Shown here piece by piece: positions 18,530-28,999 of a DNA stretch of 64,000 nucleotides. The stretch lies in the NCBI RefSeq assembly GCF_019175285.1, contig NC_056524.1:173997563-174061562 (forward strand). Reading direction: 5' to 3'. The notes beneath the pieces were generated by a model. That model ran no database searches. It was not told the origin of the DNA and saw nothing but the letters and a program-made list of their open reading frames with translations. Each line of letters starts with the position of its first letter. Position 1 is the stretch's first letter. Made by a program: the position numbers and the translations under genes. The DNA comes from Sceloporus undulatus. Taxonomy: Eukaryota > Chordata > Lepidosauria > Squamata > Phrynosomatidae.

Positions 18530-19700
18530 GCTGAGACTGGAGAGCGAGCTCGGGAATAGGAAGGAGGAGAGGTAGCACAGGTCTCCCTACATGGCTTGGT
18601 AGGCCTTGCTGCACCGGGGGGGGGGGGTGGCTACTACTACATTATGCTGTCTCTCACACTGTAGTGATGATGATGATGATGATGATATTATTATGGAGGG
18701 CAGGGGGTTAAGTGTTTCGCACCACTGTTATTGCCATTGCTCTATGCTATGGAATTCTGGGAATGTGCTGTATATACCCATGTATAAGTCTAGAAACTTT
18801 AGTCAAAAAAATTACCCAAAAAATCTGGATCAACTTATCCATGGGTCAATGTCAATACTGTACTTTAACTTCTTTATAAAAAATGAACTATCCCCTGGTA
18901 AATCAGTCCTGGAAGCACTGACCCTGCTCTATTCTCTTATCCATCCTGCCTTTAGTGTAAGCAGAAACAGTTATGTCTGCTGGAATTATTTTCCTTTGGT
19001 TCATCCTTTAGATTCTTTGTTACATGCCTCTCTAAGTTTTACCCTTGACTTATCCATATCAAAATCCATAGTTTTGGCCCCAAAAACCTACCCTCATCTT
19101 ATACCTGAGGTCGACTTATACTCGAATACATACGGTCGTTTTGTTTTGGCACCCAAACAGTCTGAGCTACTTGCAGAACAGTGAAATATCCCATTTCAAT
19201 ATAGCCATGTTAAATGTTAAACCGTGTTAAACCCCCAAAGGGTTTGTTATGGAATAGGCAACTGAAATATGCAATAAGGCTATTGAAATGTCAAAAGGTG
19301 GTGTTTGTTTTTGGGTTTTAAAGTAACAAACAAACAAAACAGAAATATGCCATAAAGCCATGTTAAATGCCCAAATGTGGTGTGTGAATGTGTGTGTTTT
19401 GGATTTTTTGGGGGGTGGTGGTGGTTTTTTTATAGTTGTATGTTGGCCAGAAAAAAGGAGCTACATTTCTGTCTTCTGTCCAGGAAGAAGGTCAAAATCT
19501 CCTCCATTTTGAGCATGGCTAAGAAACATGCATTTATATTAATGATTTTTCTTAAAATTATTAATGTGTTTCACTTTTAGTTGGTCTTGTCCTCCATTTT
19601 GCTTGAATGTCCTCCATTTTGGGCCAAATTTTGTCCTATGTTATTTCCGCATTTTGTCCTGGTTTGGTGGTAGAGAATTATGGCAACCCTATGACAATGG
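18530..19700 (+). repeat. Repeat family B, copy 1 (interrupted)
   Basis: Modules in order: G-run (18618), GATGATGAT block (18663), AAAGGGTTTGTTATGGAATA (19238), AAGCCATGTTAAATGCCCAA (19355), CTCCTCCATTTTGAGCATGG (19499) and two further CCTCCATTTTG motifs to about 19620. The same modules in the same order lie at 46780-47530. A mariner-like element splits it at 18772-19150. No coding capacity seen; family not recognised. Confidence 0.6.
18772..19150. mobile_element. Mariner-like MITE inserted in family B
   Basis: The ends are complementary: TATATACCCATGTATAAGTC at left and GACTTATACTCGAATACATA at right, the ends known from a common sauropsid non-autonomous mariner family. Confidence 0.6.
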
Positions 19701-19841
19701 CTCATTTATATCATCCACTCAAAACAGGGGTCATAGCTATGATGTTACACTGAGTCCAATTGGAGTTTTGGGATGCCTGCTGCCCTATGAACCTGCTAGG
19801 AAAGTTTATAGCCTGATAGCCTTGGCTGAAGAGCGGGGTAT

Positions 19842-19868
19842 AAGTAAATAATAATAATAATAATAATA

Positions 19869-19921
<53 letters not shown>
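19842..19921. repeat. (ATT)n microsatellite
   Basis: About 26 trinucleotide units with a central switch from AAT to ATT phase, which makes it palindromic. Confidence 0.95.
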
Positions 19922-19923
<2 letters not shown>

Positions 19924-20094
19924 GCTCTAGCAGTCAAATCTGCTCATATTGTTAGAAAAGCAGGTGTTCTCATCTCTTTGTTCAAACTTAACAGTAGGCA
20001 GTCTGCCTGGCATTAGCCTGTCTCTTTGCTTCCATTAACACAAAAATTGTAATGCCTTTAGCTTCCTGCATTATATCTTATACTCTATACATTA

Positions 20095-20338
20095 TACAAT
20101 GATCCCCTGATATCTGTTGAATTTTGGTTCCAGGATCCCCCATGAATACCAAAATCTGTGGATGTTTAAGTCCCATTAAATAAAATAGCTTAGTAAAATG
20201 GTATCTCTTGTATAAACTGACAAAATCATGGTTTGCCTTTTGGAATTTCTATATTTTAAAAATATTTTCAAGCCGTGGATGCTTGAATCTGTGAACAAAA
20301 CATCCATGGATAAGGAAGGCTGGCTGTACACTATACTC
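20095..20338. mobile_element. Tigger-like DNA transposon remnant
   Basis: Contains AATTTTGGTTCCAGGATCCC, CCAAAATCTGTGGATG, TTCAAGCCGTGGATGC and GGATAAGGAAGGCTGGCTGT, the conserved words of Tigger-type non-autonomous elements. Related copies at 54689 and 55436. Confidence 0.7.
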
Positions 20339-21260
20339 TCTCTATATATATGTTTCCAGGCCTCAGCGTTGTCTACCAAAATAAGCCTGGTCTGTAACAA
20401 AGAGCTGAAATCAAACCCATTTAAAAGGCTTGGGAAAGCTGAGCTAAAAAGAAATGTTAAATGCAAGACGTTCCTAATCTCACCCATAATTTGCCCTGCT
20501 ACCTATAGAATTGGAGATAGCTTTAAAAACCAATTAAGAGACTCTTGATCTGTAGCTTTGTAACACGTGAGTGGACAGTAGCGATTCTAGCTGTTTTGAA
20601 GGAGGGGGAGAGAGCTCTAGCCAAACTAATGACAGCTTGTCCTCGCTGTGATGCTTATTGTCTACTCCAGGTAAGTCTCAGTGAGATCAGTTTGGGTTAC
20701 TCCTTGTAAAGAAATCACACATTCTTACTCCTCAGAGGTAAGAGTAACCCAAACTGCAGCCCTAATACCCAAAACTATGACCAAACAGGATAGAACCAGC
20801 TCCATGTCGTTCCAACACTTTGGGTGACGGCATGCTTAAAGCAACAAAACCTTGAGAAAAGCAGAGGGGATTTGATGTGAGGGAATATGCATAGGTATTT
20901 TCCTGAGTTACTGTTGTAGATGGGTATGTTATGAAATGGAGGTGATCAACATAACAGTCCCCATAGCCACACTGTCCAGGAGAGTCCAAAAATGCAGGCA
21001 AAAATGGTAGTCTTCTTGTACATCAGGTATGTGAATCGTGCACCTCTCCAGATGCTGTGGAACTATAAGTCCCAGCAGCCCCAATCAACAGAGCCAATGG
21101 TTAAGAATGCTGCTGTCATTTGCAGTTCAATAACAGCTGGGGGAACACATGGTCTACATCCTGTTGAATATTAATAAACTAGTTCTAAATGTTTTAATCT
21201 CCATTAAGAAGATGTCAGTGAAAAGCTCACAGATCTTAATTGCCTAACAATAATCAAGTC
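20339..21260. other. Non-coding, nothing recognised
   Basis: AT-rich sequence without exon-like frames. A short inverted pair, GTTTGGGTTACTC (20690) and GAGTAACCCAAAC (20744), is the only structure noted. Confidence 0.4.
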
Positions 21261-21267
21261 ATCCGAA

Positions 21268-21500
21268 ATTTTGTTGTGTGCCTGCAAGCTGTTCCCACTT
21301 ATGATGACCCTAGGTGAACCTATCATGAGGTTTTCTTGGCAAGGCTTTTTTTAGAAGGTGTTTGCCATTGCCTTTATCTGACATTTCGAGGGTGTGACTT
21401 GTCCACATTCAGCCAAAGAGGTTTTGTAGTCAAGAAGGGATTTTAACCCTGGTCTCCCAGAGTACTAGTCCAAGACTCCAAACACTACCCACACTGGCTG
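21268..21500 (-). mobile_element. Sauria-type SINE, antisense
   Basis: Reads GTTGTGTGCCTGCAAGCTGT, CCTATCATGAGGTTTTCTTG and CCTGGTCTCCCAGAGTACTA: tail, body, then tRNA-like head on the minus strand. Confidence 0.75.
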
Positions 21501-21512
21501 ATATCCTTAAAT

Positions 21513-21705
21513 TTGTTGTTGTGTGTCGTCAAGTTCTTTCCAGCTTATGGTGACTCTAAGGCAAACCAATCATGGGGTTTTCTGGGCCTGAGAGTGGGTG
21601 ATTCACCCAAAGTCACCCAGTGGGTTCCCATGGCTGAGCCAGGAACTGAACCCTGGTCTCCAGGGTTATAGTCCAGCGCTCCAACCACTATGCTGCTTTT
21701 ACTCC
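21513..21705 (-). mobile_element. Sauria-type SINE, antisense
   Basis: A second copy directly after the first: GTTGTTGTGTGTCGTCAAGT, AATCATGGGGTTTTCTGGGC and CCTGGTCTCCAGGGTTATAG. The internal body is shortened. Confidence 0.75.
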
Positions 21706-21965
21706 AAAAATTTTGTTGACTACCCTCAAGTCAATCTCAACCCATGGCGACCCTGCTGATGAGACATCTCCAAGACCCTCTGTCCTCCACTGCTCTGCTC
21801 AACTCCTGCAAGCTCATACTCGTGATCTCTTTTATAGAGTCTATCCATCTTACATGCAGCCTTCCTCTCTTTCTACTTCCCTCTACCTTTCCTAGCATTA
21901 CTATTTTTTCCAATGATTCATGCCTTCTCATGATGTCTCCAAAATACTTTGTATTAAAATAGGGA
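21706..21965 (-). mobile_element. BovB/RTE-type LINE 3' end, antisense
   Basis: The minus strand encodes KYFGDIMRRHESLEKIVMLG and GRLHVRWIDSIKEITSMSLQ, the usual C terminus of RTE/BovB-type reverse transcriptases. Confidence 0.65.
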
Positions 21966-23880
21966 TAGGCCATAGCCATGCATTGTTGCTGGGTAAATCT
22001 ACCCACTCACCCCCAGCTTCACTCAACTATATACCTGTATAAGATACTATGAGGACTTTCAGCTAGGGGTTTAAATTGAAAGAAAAGCTTGGGGGAAGTA
22101 AGAATTTGTCCTTGCTAATCAAAAAGCTCTGGCTCTTTAACTCTCTCACTCCTGGCCCCACTATATCAATACTGATATGTGGTCTCATGGGATATATTCC
22201 TTAGCAGGTGTGTGGCATGGGACTGCTCTGCTTATTAATCCTGTGAAAGCACATTACCTGTTATCTTAAAATATATCACCAGAATAAATTGTTCATAACC
22301 TGGAATCCTGTTTAGTATTAGTTAAAAGCTGACAGACTTTGACAGCCGAAACATCCTTGCTAGCCAGTGGCTGCTAATATTCAAAAGTATAGACATAGAA
22401 CAAAATAGATAAATAAACGAAAAAAAAAATATATTTTGCTAACGTCATAATGGTTTTCACAGGGAAGATGTGTTTTCTCGGAGAAAAGTCTCCAGAACAT
22501 CACAATATCGTTCGAAAGAAAGCAACGTTGCCTTAAACAAGTAAGGAGGCGGCTTTACATGAAGCACCTCTTATCATGTTATCACCATGAGATTGTAACA
22601 GTATATTGATACAACACCTCACCTCTTATTGGCCCTTGTCTTCACCAATTTGTATATATTACAATACACCCAGCAGTATTCTGTCAAGTGCACCCATCAA
22701 GCAGAGCTCAAGATTCTTATATAAGACTAAGCTTCAAGAGAAGAGTGCACCCTATTCTTGAAACGATTTCAAACCACTTTCATTTGAGACACCTTACTGG
22801 GGGTTGGGAGGGCTTTGCAACAGGGAAGAAGTTCTACTTCTTCAAAGTGATGACGGCAGACCACCATTGTCAAGGAAGCTCTTGTAACTTACCAAGGCAT
22901 ATATGGCGAGATTCACCCTGGTGAAGAAACTAGCTTTTGTTTTTAAAAATAAAGTGGTCTGCGGGAACAAGCCCTTATCCCAATCTAGCTGCAACCAACC
23001 CAGGTTTCACACGTGTGAATGCCTCAGTAAACCCTGCTTTGTAGGTATAAATTATTATTACCATATTTTCCAGGTTGAACTTTAGAAAAGTTTCTTGCTC
23101 CTTGCTCTGACGGCCAACTAATGAGAGTAAGTGTTTGTGTTTTTTTTTTGTCACTTTATAATGGAAAGCTTTGTTCTCATGGTTTACGAGGGAAGGTGCA
23201 AGAAATTGCGTGAATTATCTCAACTTCCACCACAAAATTAACAGGGCACACTTGAAACCAGGCCTGCCAACACTTTCAGGTTTCTACACCATCATTTCAC
23301 CACTACTTATGTTAAATTTATAATTCTATGGAGGGTGGCAGACCTTTTCTCCCAACGGGGGTGTGTTGCTTTTTACATATTGTATGACAAACAGAATTCG
23401 GCACAGAGATGTTGTTTCGGCAGAGGACAGAACAACCGGAGTGCTGCCCACTGTTTATAAATAAAACCTGTTTATTACAACTTAACATATGCCCTGTTTC
23501 TCGCAACACCATAATGATAAAACAGCATTCGTTTGGCTTCTCCTGCTTCCACAGAGAAAGGTATTGCAGCCCAGGAGACCACCATGGAGGAAGGCAGCCA
23601 CAAAGTGTGTCGTTTCTGAAGGAAGGGAGACATGGAACAGTGTTGCTGCAAGTACTCTGTGTTTCTGGGTTTTCGCAGAGAGATGACTGAAAGTAGGATG
23701 AGAAAAAAGTAATGATCTGCGAAGTGAGTGGTTAAAGTGGAATGAAAAACCTTTGACAGCAAAACAAAAAACCAACCAACGCAGAGGGGAAGGATAGCTG
23801 AAGGAGGAGGCCGTTTAATGGGAGTACGAGTCAAGAAGAGGCTAGCTGACTGTGGCCAACATATGTGAGCTACTATCCCT
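21966..23880. other. Non-coding; expected position of DNAJB12 intron 1
   Basis: AT-rich. I searched the minus strand for DNAJB12 exons 2-5 (J domain with HPDK, Gly/Phe region) and recognised none. Small ORFs near 23.4-23.8 kb lack domains. Confidence 0.4.
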
Positions 23881-23883
23881 TAC

Positions 23884-24195
23884 AGGTTGAGTCTCCTTAT
23901 CTGGAATTCTGAAATCCACAATGTTCCAAAATCCCAAAATTGATACATGGGTGGCTGAGATAGTGACACCTTTGTTTTTGATGGTTTGCGTAGACCAACT
24001 TTGTTTCATGTACATTATGGAAGACATTATGTATCAATTACCTTCCCGTCTATGTGCATATGGTATATGAAACAAATAGTCGGGTCCCATCTCAGATATC
24101 TCATTAAAACTATATGCAATATTAACAACACCAAAAACAAACTAGAGAAAAAACAGAAACACCTTTGGTCCCAAGCATCTCACTACGTGCAGACT
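23884..24195. mobile_element. Tc1/mariner-type (Tigger-like) remnant
   Basis: Starts ACAGGTTGAGTCTCCTTATC, contains AGTGACACCTTTGTTTTTGATGGTTT-like words and ends ACCTTTGGTCCCAAGCATCT. A sister copy in the other orientation is at 54445-54665. Confidence 0.65.
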
Positions 24196-24554
24196 CAATA
24201 TGTGTCAGTTTTTTTGGGCATAAGGACCCATCCTGCTTAATGATCAGAATCCATATAAAACCAACATGCTGTCTCCAAGACTATCTCATGGAAACCACAT
24301 GAGAAGGGCCATGGAAAGGCACGAGCCCTTGCCACTGTCCCATCCTTAGCAACTGTTTTCGGAATTTACAACCATCCCTGAATATGGATACAGTGGCTGT
24401 GTGTCACTGACGAAGGTCAAGGAGCTAAAGAGCCAAGGTAGACTTAATGCTTAAATATTAACAAACATTAAGTTTTCGCCTTCGGGGAAGAGCTACAATA
24501 ATTCGTTCCTGAACAAGCAAAATCTAAACAGGTCAATCGTTTCCATTGTTTTGT

Positions 24555-24680
24555 TACCTGCCTCTCAGTGAATTGAATTGACTCATGGTGACCCTGGACG
24601 TGAGACGCTTCCCAGGCCCTCTATACCTCTCTGCTCAGATCCTGTAGGCTCCGGCCCATGGTCTCCTTGATTGGAAAGAT
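24555..24680 (-). mobile_element. LINE 3' fragment (BovB/RTE type), antisense
   Basis: The words TCATGGTGACCCTGGACGTG, TCTGCTCAGATCCTGTAGGC and ATGGTCTCCTTGATTG match the layout of 21706-21850. Confidence 0.5.
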
Positions 24681-24686
24681 TTCCTA

Positions 24687-24946
24687 TACAGTGGACCTCG
24701 GGTTACAAAAATTAATTCGTCCGCGGCAATTCGTTTAACCCGAACAACCTTCGTAACCGAATTTGAATTGCCATAGGCGCTACGGAAAAAAAATAGCTTC
24801 TGCTGCCCTCGGGCGAAACTAGCGCGATGGTTTTTTCGTTAACCCGAAAAAACCTTCGTAAGCGAAACGATAAAATCCCATGGGATTTTTCGTATCCCGA
24901 AAAATTCGTAAGCTGGGTAATTCGTTCTCCCGGGTATACCACTGTA
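24687..24946. mobile_element. Mariner-like MITE with TA target sites
   Basis: TA-CAGTGGACCTCGGGTTAC at left and CCCGGGTATACCACTG-TA at right are imperfect inverted ends bounded by TA dinucleotides. The interior repeats AACCCGAA and TTCGTAA words. Too short to encode transposase. Confidence 0.8.
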
Positions 24947-25284
24947 CCTTTGATCAAGTCTCGACCAGAACCAGAGACTTCAGTCATGAAATCAGAAGGA
25001 GATAGGATTTGGAAGGGCCGCTATTTTTTTTAAAAAACAACTACAGAAGATCCTGAAGTGCGAAGACATTTAATTCTGAAAAACTAACATGAGGGATGCC
25101 CAAGCACTGAATGGATGTGGGAGCTGGAAAACAGTGAGAACGCATATATAGAGAACAATCAACTTCCTTTGAGAAGTGCTTTCTGGTGAGAGTGCTGCGA
25201 TGCCATTTTGGGGGTGGGCTAAAAACAAAAAGACAAAGCACTGTGGTTTAGGAATAGGTCAAGCCTGAACAACCAACTTGTTCC

Positions 25285-25600
25285 TCCATATCGCTAGGGT
25301 TGGGGTGCAGATCCCTGTGAAATATGGAAAAAAAAACCCACAAATAAACAAAAACACCATGTTTTTACCTGATGGGACAATCTCTATGAATCTCTAGGTC
25401 CTCCAGAGCAACTCTTGGCCAACATTCTGACTGACACTGAACTACAAATCCTAGAACTTCTCTTAGTCTTTCAGTGCGACTTTTAGTGAAAGTGGACCCA
25501 CAGAGGTGTGAGGGAGGGATCCTAGAGATTCATAGAGAAGGTCTCTCTCAGGTAAAAACATGGCGTTTTTGTTAGGCGGTTTTGTCCAGATTCACAGTGG
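25285..25600. mobile_element. Mariner-like palindromic element
   Basis: Outer words AACACCATGTTTTTACCTGA and GGTAAAAACATGGCGTTTTT pair. Inner words AATCTCTAGGTCCTCCAG and CCTAGAGATTCATAGAG match the copy at 15413-15640. Confidence 0.6.
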
Positions 25601-25635
25601 TCTTGTGACCCTAAACCCTAGCTAATCTGGAAGGA

Positions 25636-25757
25636 TGCATGTATACTATATATTTTATATATATACCGTATATATATATATACAACACACACACACACAC
25701 ACCCACAGTGTGTGTCTATATATGTGTGTTGTGTTTGTGTGTGTGTGTGTGTGTGTT
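25636..25757. repeat. (TA)n, (CA)n and (TG)n microsatellites
   Basis: Consecutive alternating purine-pyrimidine tracts, TATATA then CACACA then TGTGTG; the CA and TG arms are mutually complementary. Confidence 0.95.
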
Positions 25758-25769
25758 AGAGTGTGTAAA

Positions 25770-25890
25770 CTTCTTCCATGCCAGCCTCTGAAGGATTTGC
25801 CAGTGAAGTGTCAGGCATAAACTCTTCTATTAGACCATGGCTTCATAGCCCTAAAGCCCCACAGAAAACTCCTTCTAGGAGTGTTTATCC
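25770..25890 (+). mobile_element. Worn Penelope-like fragment
   Basis: CTTCCATGCCAGCCTCTGAA, GTGTCAGGCATAAACTCTTC and CTTCATAGCCCTAAAGCCCC follow the order seen at 56-170, with more divergence. It again abuts a TG/CA microsatellite. Confidence 0.5.
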
Positions 25891-26462
25891 CTCTGTTCCC
25901 CATATGTTTCTGGACGGCCCTCCATTCTGTGGCCCTTGTCCTTCCTTTGGTGCCGAAGACACCTCTGGCTGAGCTGCCTAGGGGGCCTCCCCTCTCCCTC
26001 AATACCCCTAGCCCAGCCCAAGGCCTAGCAGAGGGAGAGCATTGGCCTGTCTATCCAGCTGCTAGGCCCTCTCTAAAGGGCCCTGAATATGCTCACTTTC
26101 CAACTCCCTCCCTCACGCAGCAACCGCAAACGCTCCTGGGCGTTGTGTCCTTCCACTTGCGGAACCAGCCCCTCGCTCTCCTCAGGAGAGGACATGGAGG
26201 CCAGTCTTCACAGGATGACTCCCGCCTGCTTCCGGGCCGCCGGGAGGGTCTGAGGTTGTCCCCGCGAAAAAACCCAAAAAAAACCCTCTTGCCAGAGGAC
26301 CAGGCTCCCTCAATGCTCATAGGTAGGACTCCAAACTCCATTGCGGCCCCGCGCGCGGCCCCGCAATTCACGCCGCTATGCGCAGCCAAAGCCGGCCTCC
26401 GCCGGCCCCATGCCAGGCCCTCCCTCCGCCGCCGGCGCTCCCTTCCGCCTTCCGGGCTTCAC

Positions 26463-26599
26463 CGCGGACCGCTCGCGACGGGGTACAAGCGCTGCGCCTT
26501 CTCCAGTGAAGCGGCGCGCCTTCTCGCTGGTTGCTTTGATAGCAAGCCACCGCGATTCGCGATGCAAAACGATCCGGCCTCGGTCCGGTTGGACTCCAT
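26463..26599 (-). CDS. DNAJB12: DNAJB12, exon 1
   Basis: DNAJB12 is an ER-membrane J-protein with a cytosolic J domain that works with HSC70 in membrane-protein quality control and ER-associated degradation. The minus strand reads MESNRTEA, then after a one-base slip DRFASRIAVACYQSNQREGA, then after another slip LEKAQRLYP and SRAVR up to a donor GTGAAG at 26462. Human begins MESNKDEAERCISIA, AIQSNQPDRALRF, LEKAQRLYPTPRVR, so order, spacing and length (137 bases) agree. DNAJB14 is the nearest relative but begins MEGN and has LQKAEKLYP, so DNAJB12 fits better. Slips are likely assembly errors. The strand is opposite to the later exon at 62.9 kb. Confidence 0.82.
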
Positions 26600-26636
26600 G
26601 GCCGCGGCGGCGATTGGGGTCGCCGGCGCACGGTGA

Positions 26637-26643
26637 TGACTCA
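26637..26643. promoter_or_regulatory. AP-1 word
   Basis: TGACTCA, 38 bases upstream of the DNAJB12 ATG. Sequence match only. Confidence 0.3.
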
Positions 26644-26660
26644 CGCGGCGCGAAGCGTTC

Positions 26661-26677
26661 AGCGCCCCCTGCTGGCG
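26661..26677 (-). promoter_or_regulatory. CTCF core motif
   Basis: The minus strand contains CCAGCAGGGGGCGC (26675-26662), which fits the CTCF core CCASYAGRKGGCRS at every position, about 65 bases upstream of the DNAJB12 start. Confidence 0.55.
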
Positions 26678-26698
26678 AAAGCACCTTGTTGCGTCGCC

Positions 26699-26707
26699 CG
26701 CATGCGC
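26699..26707. promoter_or_regulatory. NRF-1-like palindrome
   Basis: CGCATGCGC, one base short of the full NRF-1 palindrome on each side. Sequence match only. Confidence 0.35.
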
Positions 26708-26799
26708 TAACTACAGGGTTTGACGGAATCGCCGCGCACCTGCCGGTCGTATTGCATGGAAGAGAGGGGCACTATATTCATTGTTATTGATTCCCAGAA

Positions 26800-27010
26800 C
26801 TGCTAAATTCGTGATCGTTAAAAATGTAGGACATTCAAGGCAAAATGGAGGACACGACCAAAGAAAAGCCAAAACTAGAAATGGAAAATTCATCCTTCTT
26901 ATTATTTCATGCTTGACATGGGACTTGTTCTTCTGTTTCTTTCGCCTTTTCAAGAACGCAGGAGCTGGGCCATGGCCAACGAACAAGCTAAATACTACTC
27001 CTCTCGATAT
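26800..27010 (-). repeat. Repeat family B, antisense fragment
   Basis: The complement reads GTCCTCCATTTTGCCTTGAA then TGTCCTACATTTTTAACG, matching 19585-19640 in order. Confidence 0.55.
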
Positions 27011-27579
27011 AAATGCATGCATCTAGTTATGCTCTAAATGCACAGCCTGTTGGGGATTCCTCCTGGCAGAAGGAAGAACAGTCCCTTGACATGAATGGCC
27101 TGGAAAAGGCGAGGGTTTTTGGGTCACCCTGCACATAACCTGTATCAGGACAAAAGACGACGTAGGACACGAATATGGAGAAGAGGATGGCCCCAGTTGC
27201 CAAAGGGATCAGGAAAGGCTGACACCCTTTCCACTCCTTGTTCAACTTGACCGCAGAGTGATATCGTAAGAAACATAAGAACAGCAGTCTTAGCTCAGAA
27301 AGGAGGAGGAGAGGAAAGGAACATTGACAACCTAAGATACTCAGATGGCCATCAACACAAAAAGACATGGAGTGATTACTGAAGACGGCCACGTTTAGCT
27401 CAAGCGAACGTAAAAAAAAAACAAAAAATAACAACCATGAAGGATCTCAAGAATTTCAATGAGAACATTGAAAGAGTTTCCTGTACTTGGATCCAAACAA
27501 CTGATCAGACAGAGACCTGCACTCAAGGGAATTAGACGACGAATCGGATGGGAAGGACAGCTATGAAAGTATTAGTCAA

Positions 27580-27920
27580 GATCCTAAAGAGTAAGATATA
27601 CTGTCCAACCAACACACTAAAAGGTAGGCATCGTTCAATTCCACTGTATTCACCATCACCATAGGACAGATATGAGCGTTAAACAGGTAAATGAAAGCTG
27701 GGCAGAAGCACATCAATTCATTGAGATGGCAGCTGAAGAAGAATCCAGAGGATACTATGGAGAGCCAAAAAACAAAACAAACATATGGGCCCTGAAAGCC
27801 AAAACGGAGGCTTCCTATTTTTGGCACATCATGAGAAAAAACCGAATCATTAGAAAAGACGATGATGGTAGAAACGGGTCCGAAGGTACAGAAAACGAGA
27901 AGACCACACACTAGTAGATA
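27580..27920 (+). mobile_element. LINE C-terminal-like fragment
   Basis: An open plus frame contains AEEESRGYYGEPKNKTN, FWHIMRKNRIIRKDDDGRN and EGTENEKTTH. The HIMRK...R-K-R-layout is like the end of RTE-type LINE proteins. Family uncertain. Confidence 0.4.
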
Positions 27921-28004
27921 GACTCAACCAGAAGGAGTGGGGGCCTGAACCCATGTCTCACCACAGGGTTTTGCCATTGAGTCAGGGACCATCCCCCATT
28001 TTCG

Positions 28005-28065
28005 AGTTGGAAGGAGCCACAAGGGCCATCCAGTTTCAACCTTGCTATTAACTGCGGGCACTAAC
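28005..28065 (-). mobile_element. CR1 3' scrap, antisense
   Basis: GAGTTGGAAGGAGCCACAAG then GGCCATCCAGTTTCAACC, the CR1 3' end in antisense. Confidence 0.6.
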
Positions 28066-28205
28066 AACCCAAACCAGCCATCAGGGTGGATTCCCTTTTA
28101 ACCATGGCATTTGGAAGCAATTGATGTGACGGAGTATGATTTCTTTGCCCCCAAAGCAGGGACAGGTGACCACATTTGTGCCTATTGGCTATAACTGTTT
28201 CTTGG

Positions 28206-28603
28206 GGTGCATCTACATCATAGGAAATAATGAGCTCAGCTTTCACTACCTCATCCTGCCGAAACCCTGGGATTTTTTAGTTTTTGTGAGGCACCCGCAC
28301 CCTTTGGCAGAGGAAGGCTGTGCATGAACATTCATCAACTATTTCTTTTTCCCGTCTTTTGAAGTTGGTGCATGCGAGACACAAGTATCCACACTGCAGA
28401 ACACAAACGTCGTTGACACCACTTTAATTGTCATGGCTCCATCCTGTGGAATCCTGGGATTTGTAGTGGATGAGGTATTTTAAACTAGTTAGAGAGCATA
28501 TTGCGACTCACCAAACCACAAATCCCAGGATCCACATTGATGGAGCCCTGACAGTTGTAGTGGTGTAAACTGCTTTATTCTGCAGTGTGAATCCACCCGC
28601 AGT
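28206..28603. repeat. hAT-type palindromic MITEs, one partial and one whole
   Basis: The whole copy (28388-28603) has arms CACACTGCAGAACACAA and TTCTGCAGTGTG, and inner arms GGAATCCTGGGATTTGTAGT and ACCACAAATCCCAGGATCC. Just before it, 28206-28330 matches a left half only. Confidence 0.65.
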
Positions 28604-28779
28604 AGCCTCAGAGCAAACCAGATCGGTCCTGATAGAGCGGCGTCTCGCTTCCCCTTTTGAGCACCGACTCAGGGCCATGGCACCCACATGCACGGCCCCC
28701 CCAGCTGGCAGTTTGCTGCTCAAAAAGAAATGCCACCCTTTTCGAGCCAGCTGCCGCGGAACTTTTCAGCGTTGTGGCA

Positions 28780-28980
28780 TATTAAATGCAGCGTGTGGAT
28801 ATAAATGCCAATGCCCAAAGGAGCGCTTTGATGCCGCCCCCCCTGCCAATCAGATGGCAGGGTGAGGCCAGCTTGGGGCCATTATCAGGCATGCCTCATC
28901 CAGATGCTATCTGCCCCATGCCATCCCCACGCCGGCGCTCAAGGGGTTGTTTAGCCCCTAAGTCCACAAAAGCTAATTCT
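28780..28980. repeat. GC-rich non-autonomous element piece
   Basis: CpG-bearing patch with GATATAAATGCCAATGCCC and TGGGGCCATTATCAGGCAT. Resembles the style of 33880-34340; family not identified. Confidence 0.35.
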
Positions 28981-28999
28981 GCCACTTCTTGCAGTTAGT

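Larger units (their letters stand above)
26100..26720. promoter_or_regulatory. DNAJB12: CpG island, DNAJB12 promoter
   Basis: Strongly GC-rich and CpG-dense, unlike either flank, and covers DNAJB12 exon 1. Contains several CCGGAAG-type ETS words (minus strand near 26228 and 26450), an AP-1 word, an NRF-1-like word and a CTCF core listed separately. No TATA box. Confidence 0.65.

Noticed and set aside
23475-23834. 119-codon minus frame upstream of the Tigger-like remnant
   Set aside because: No domain, no splice-site context, and it does not resemble the expected DNAJB12 J-domain exons.
25881-26636. 251-codon plus-strand frame over the CpG island
   Set aside because: No recognisable domain, and it overlaps DNAJB12 exon 1 on the other strand. 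Its length follows from high GC content.
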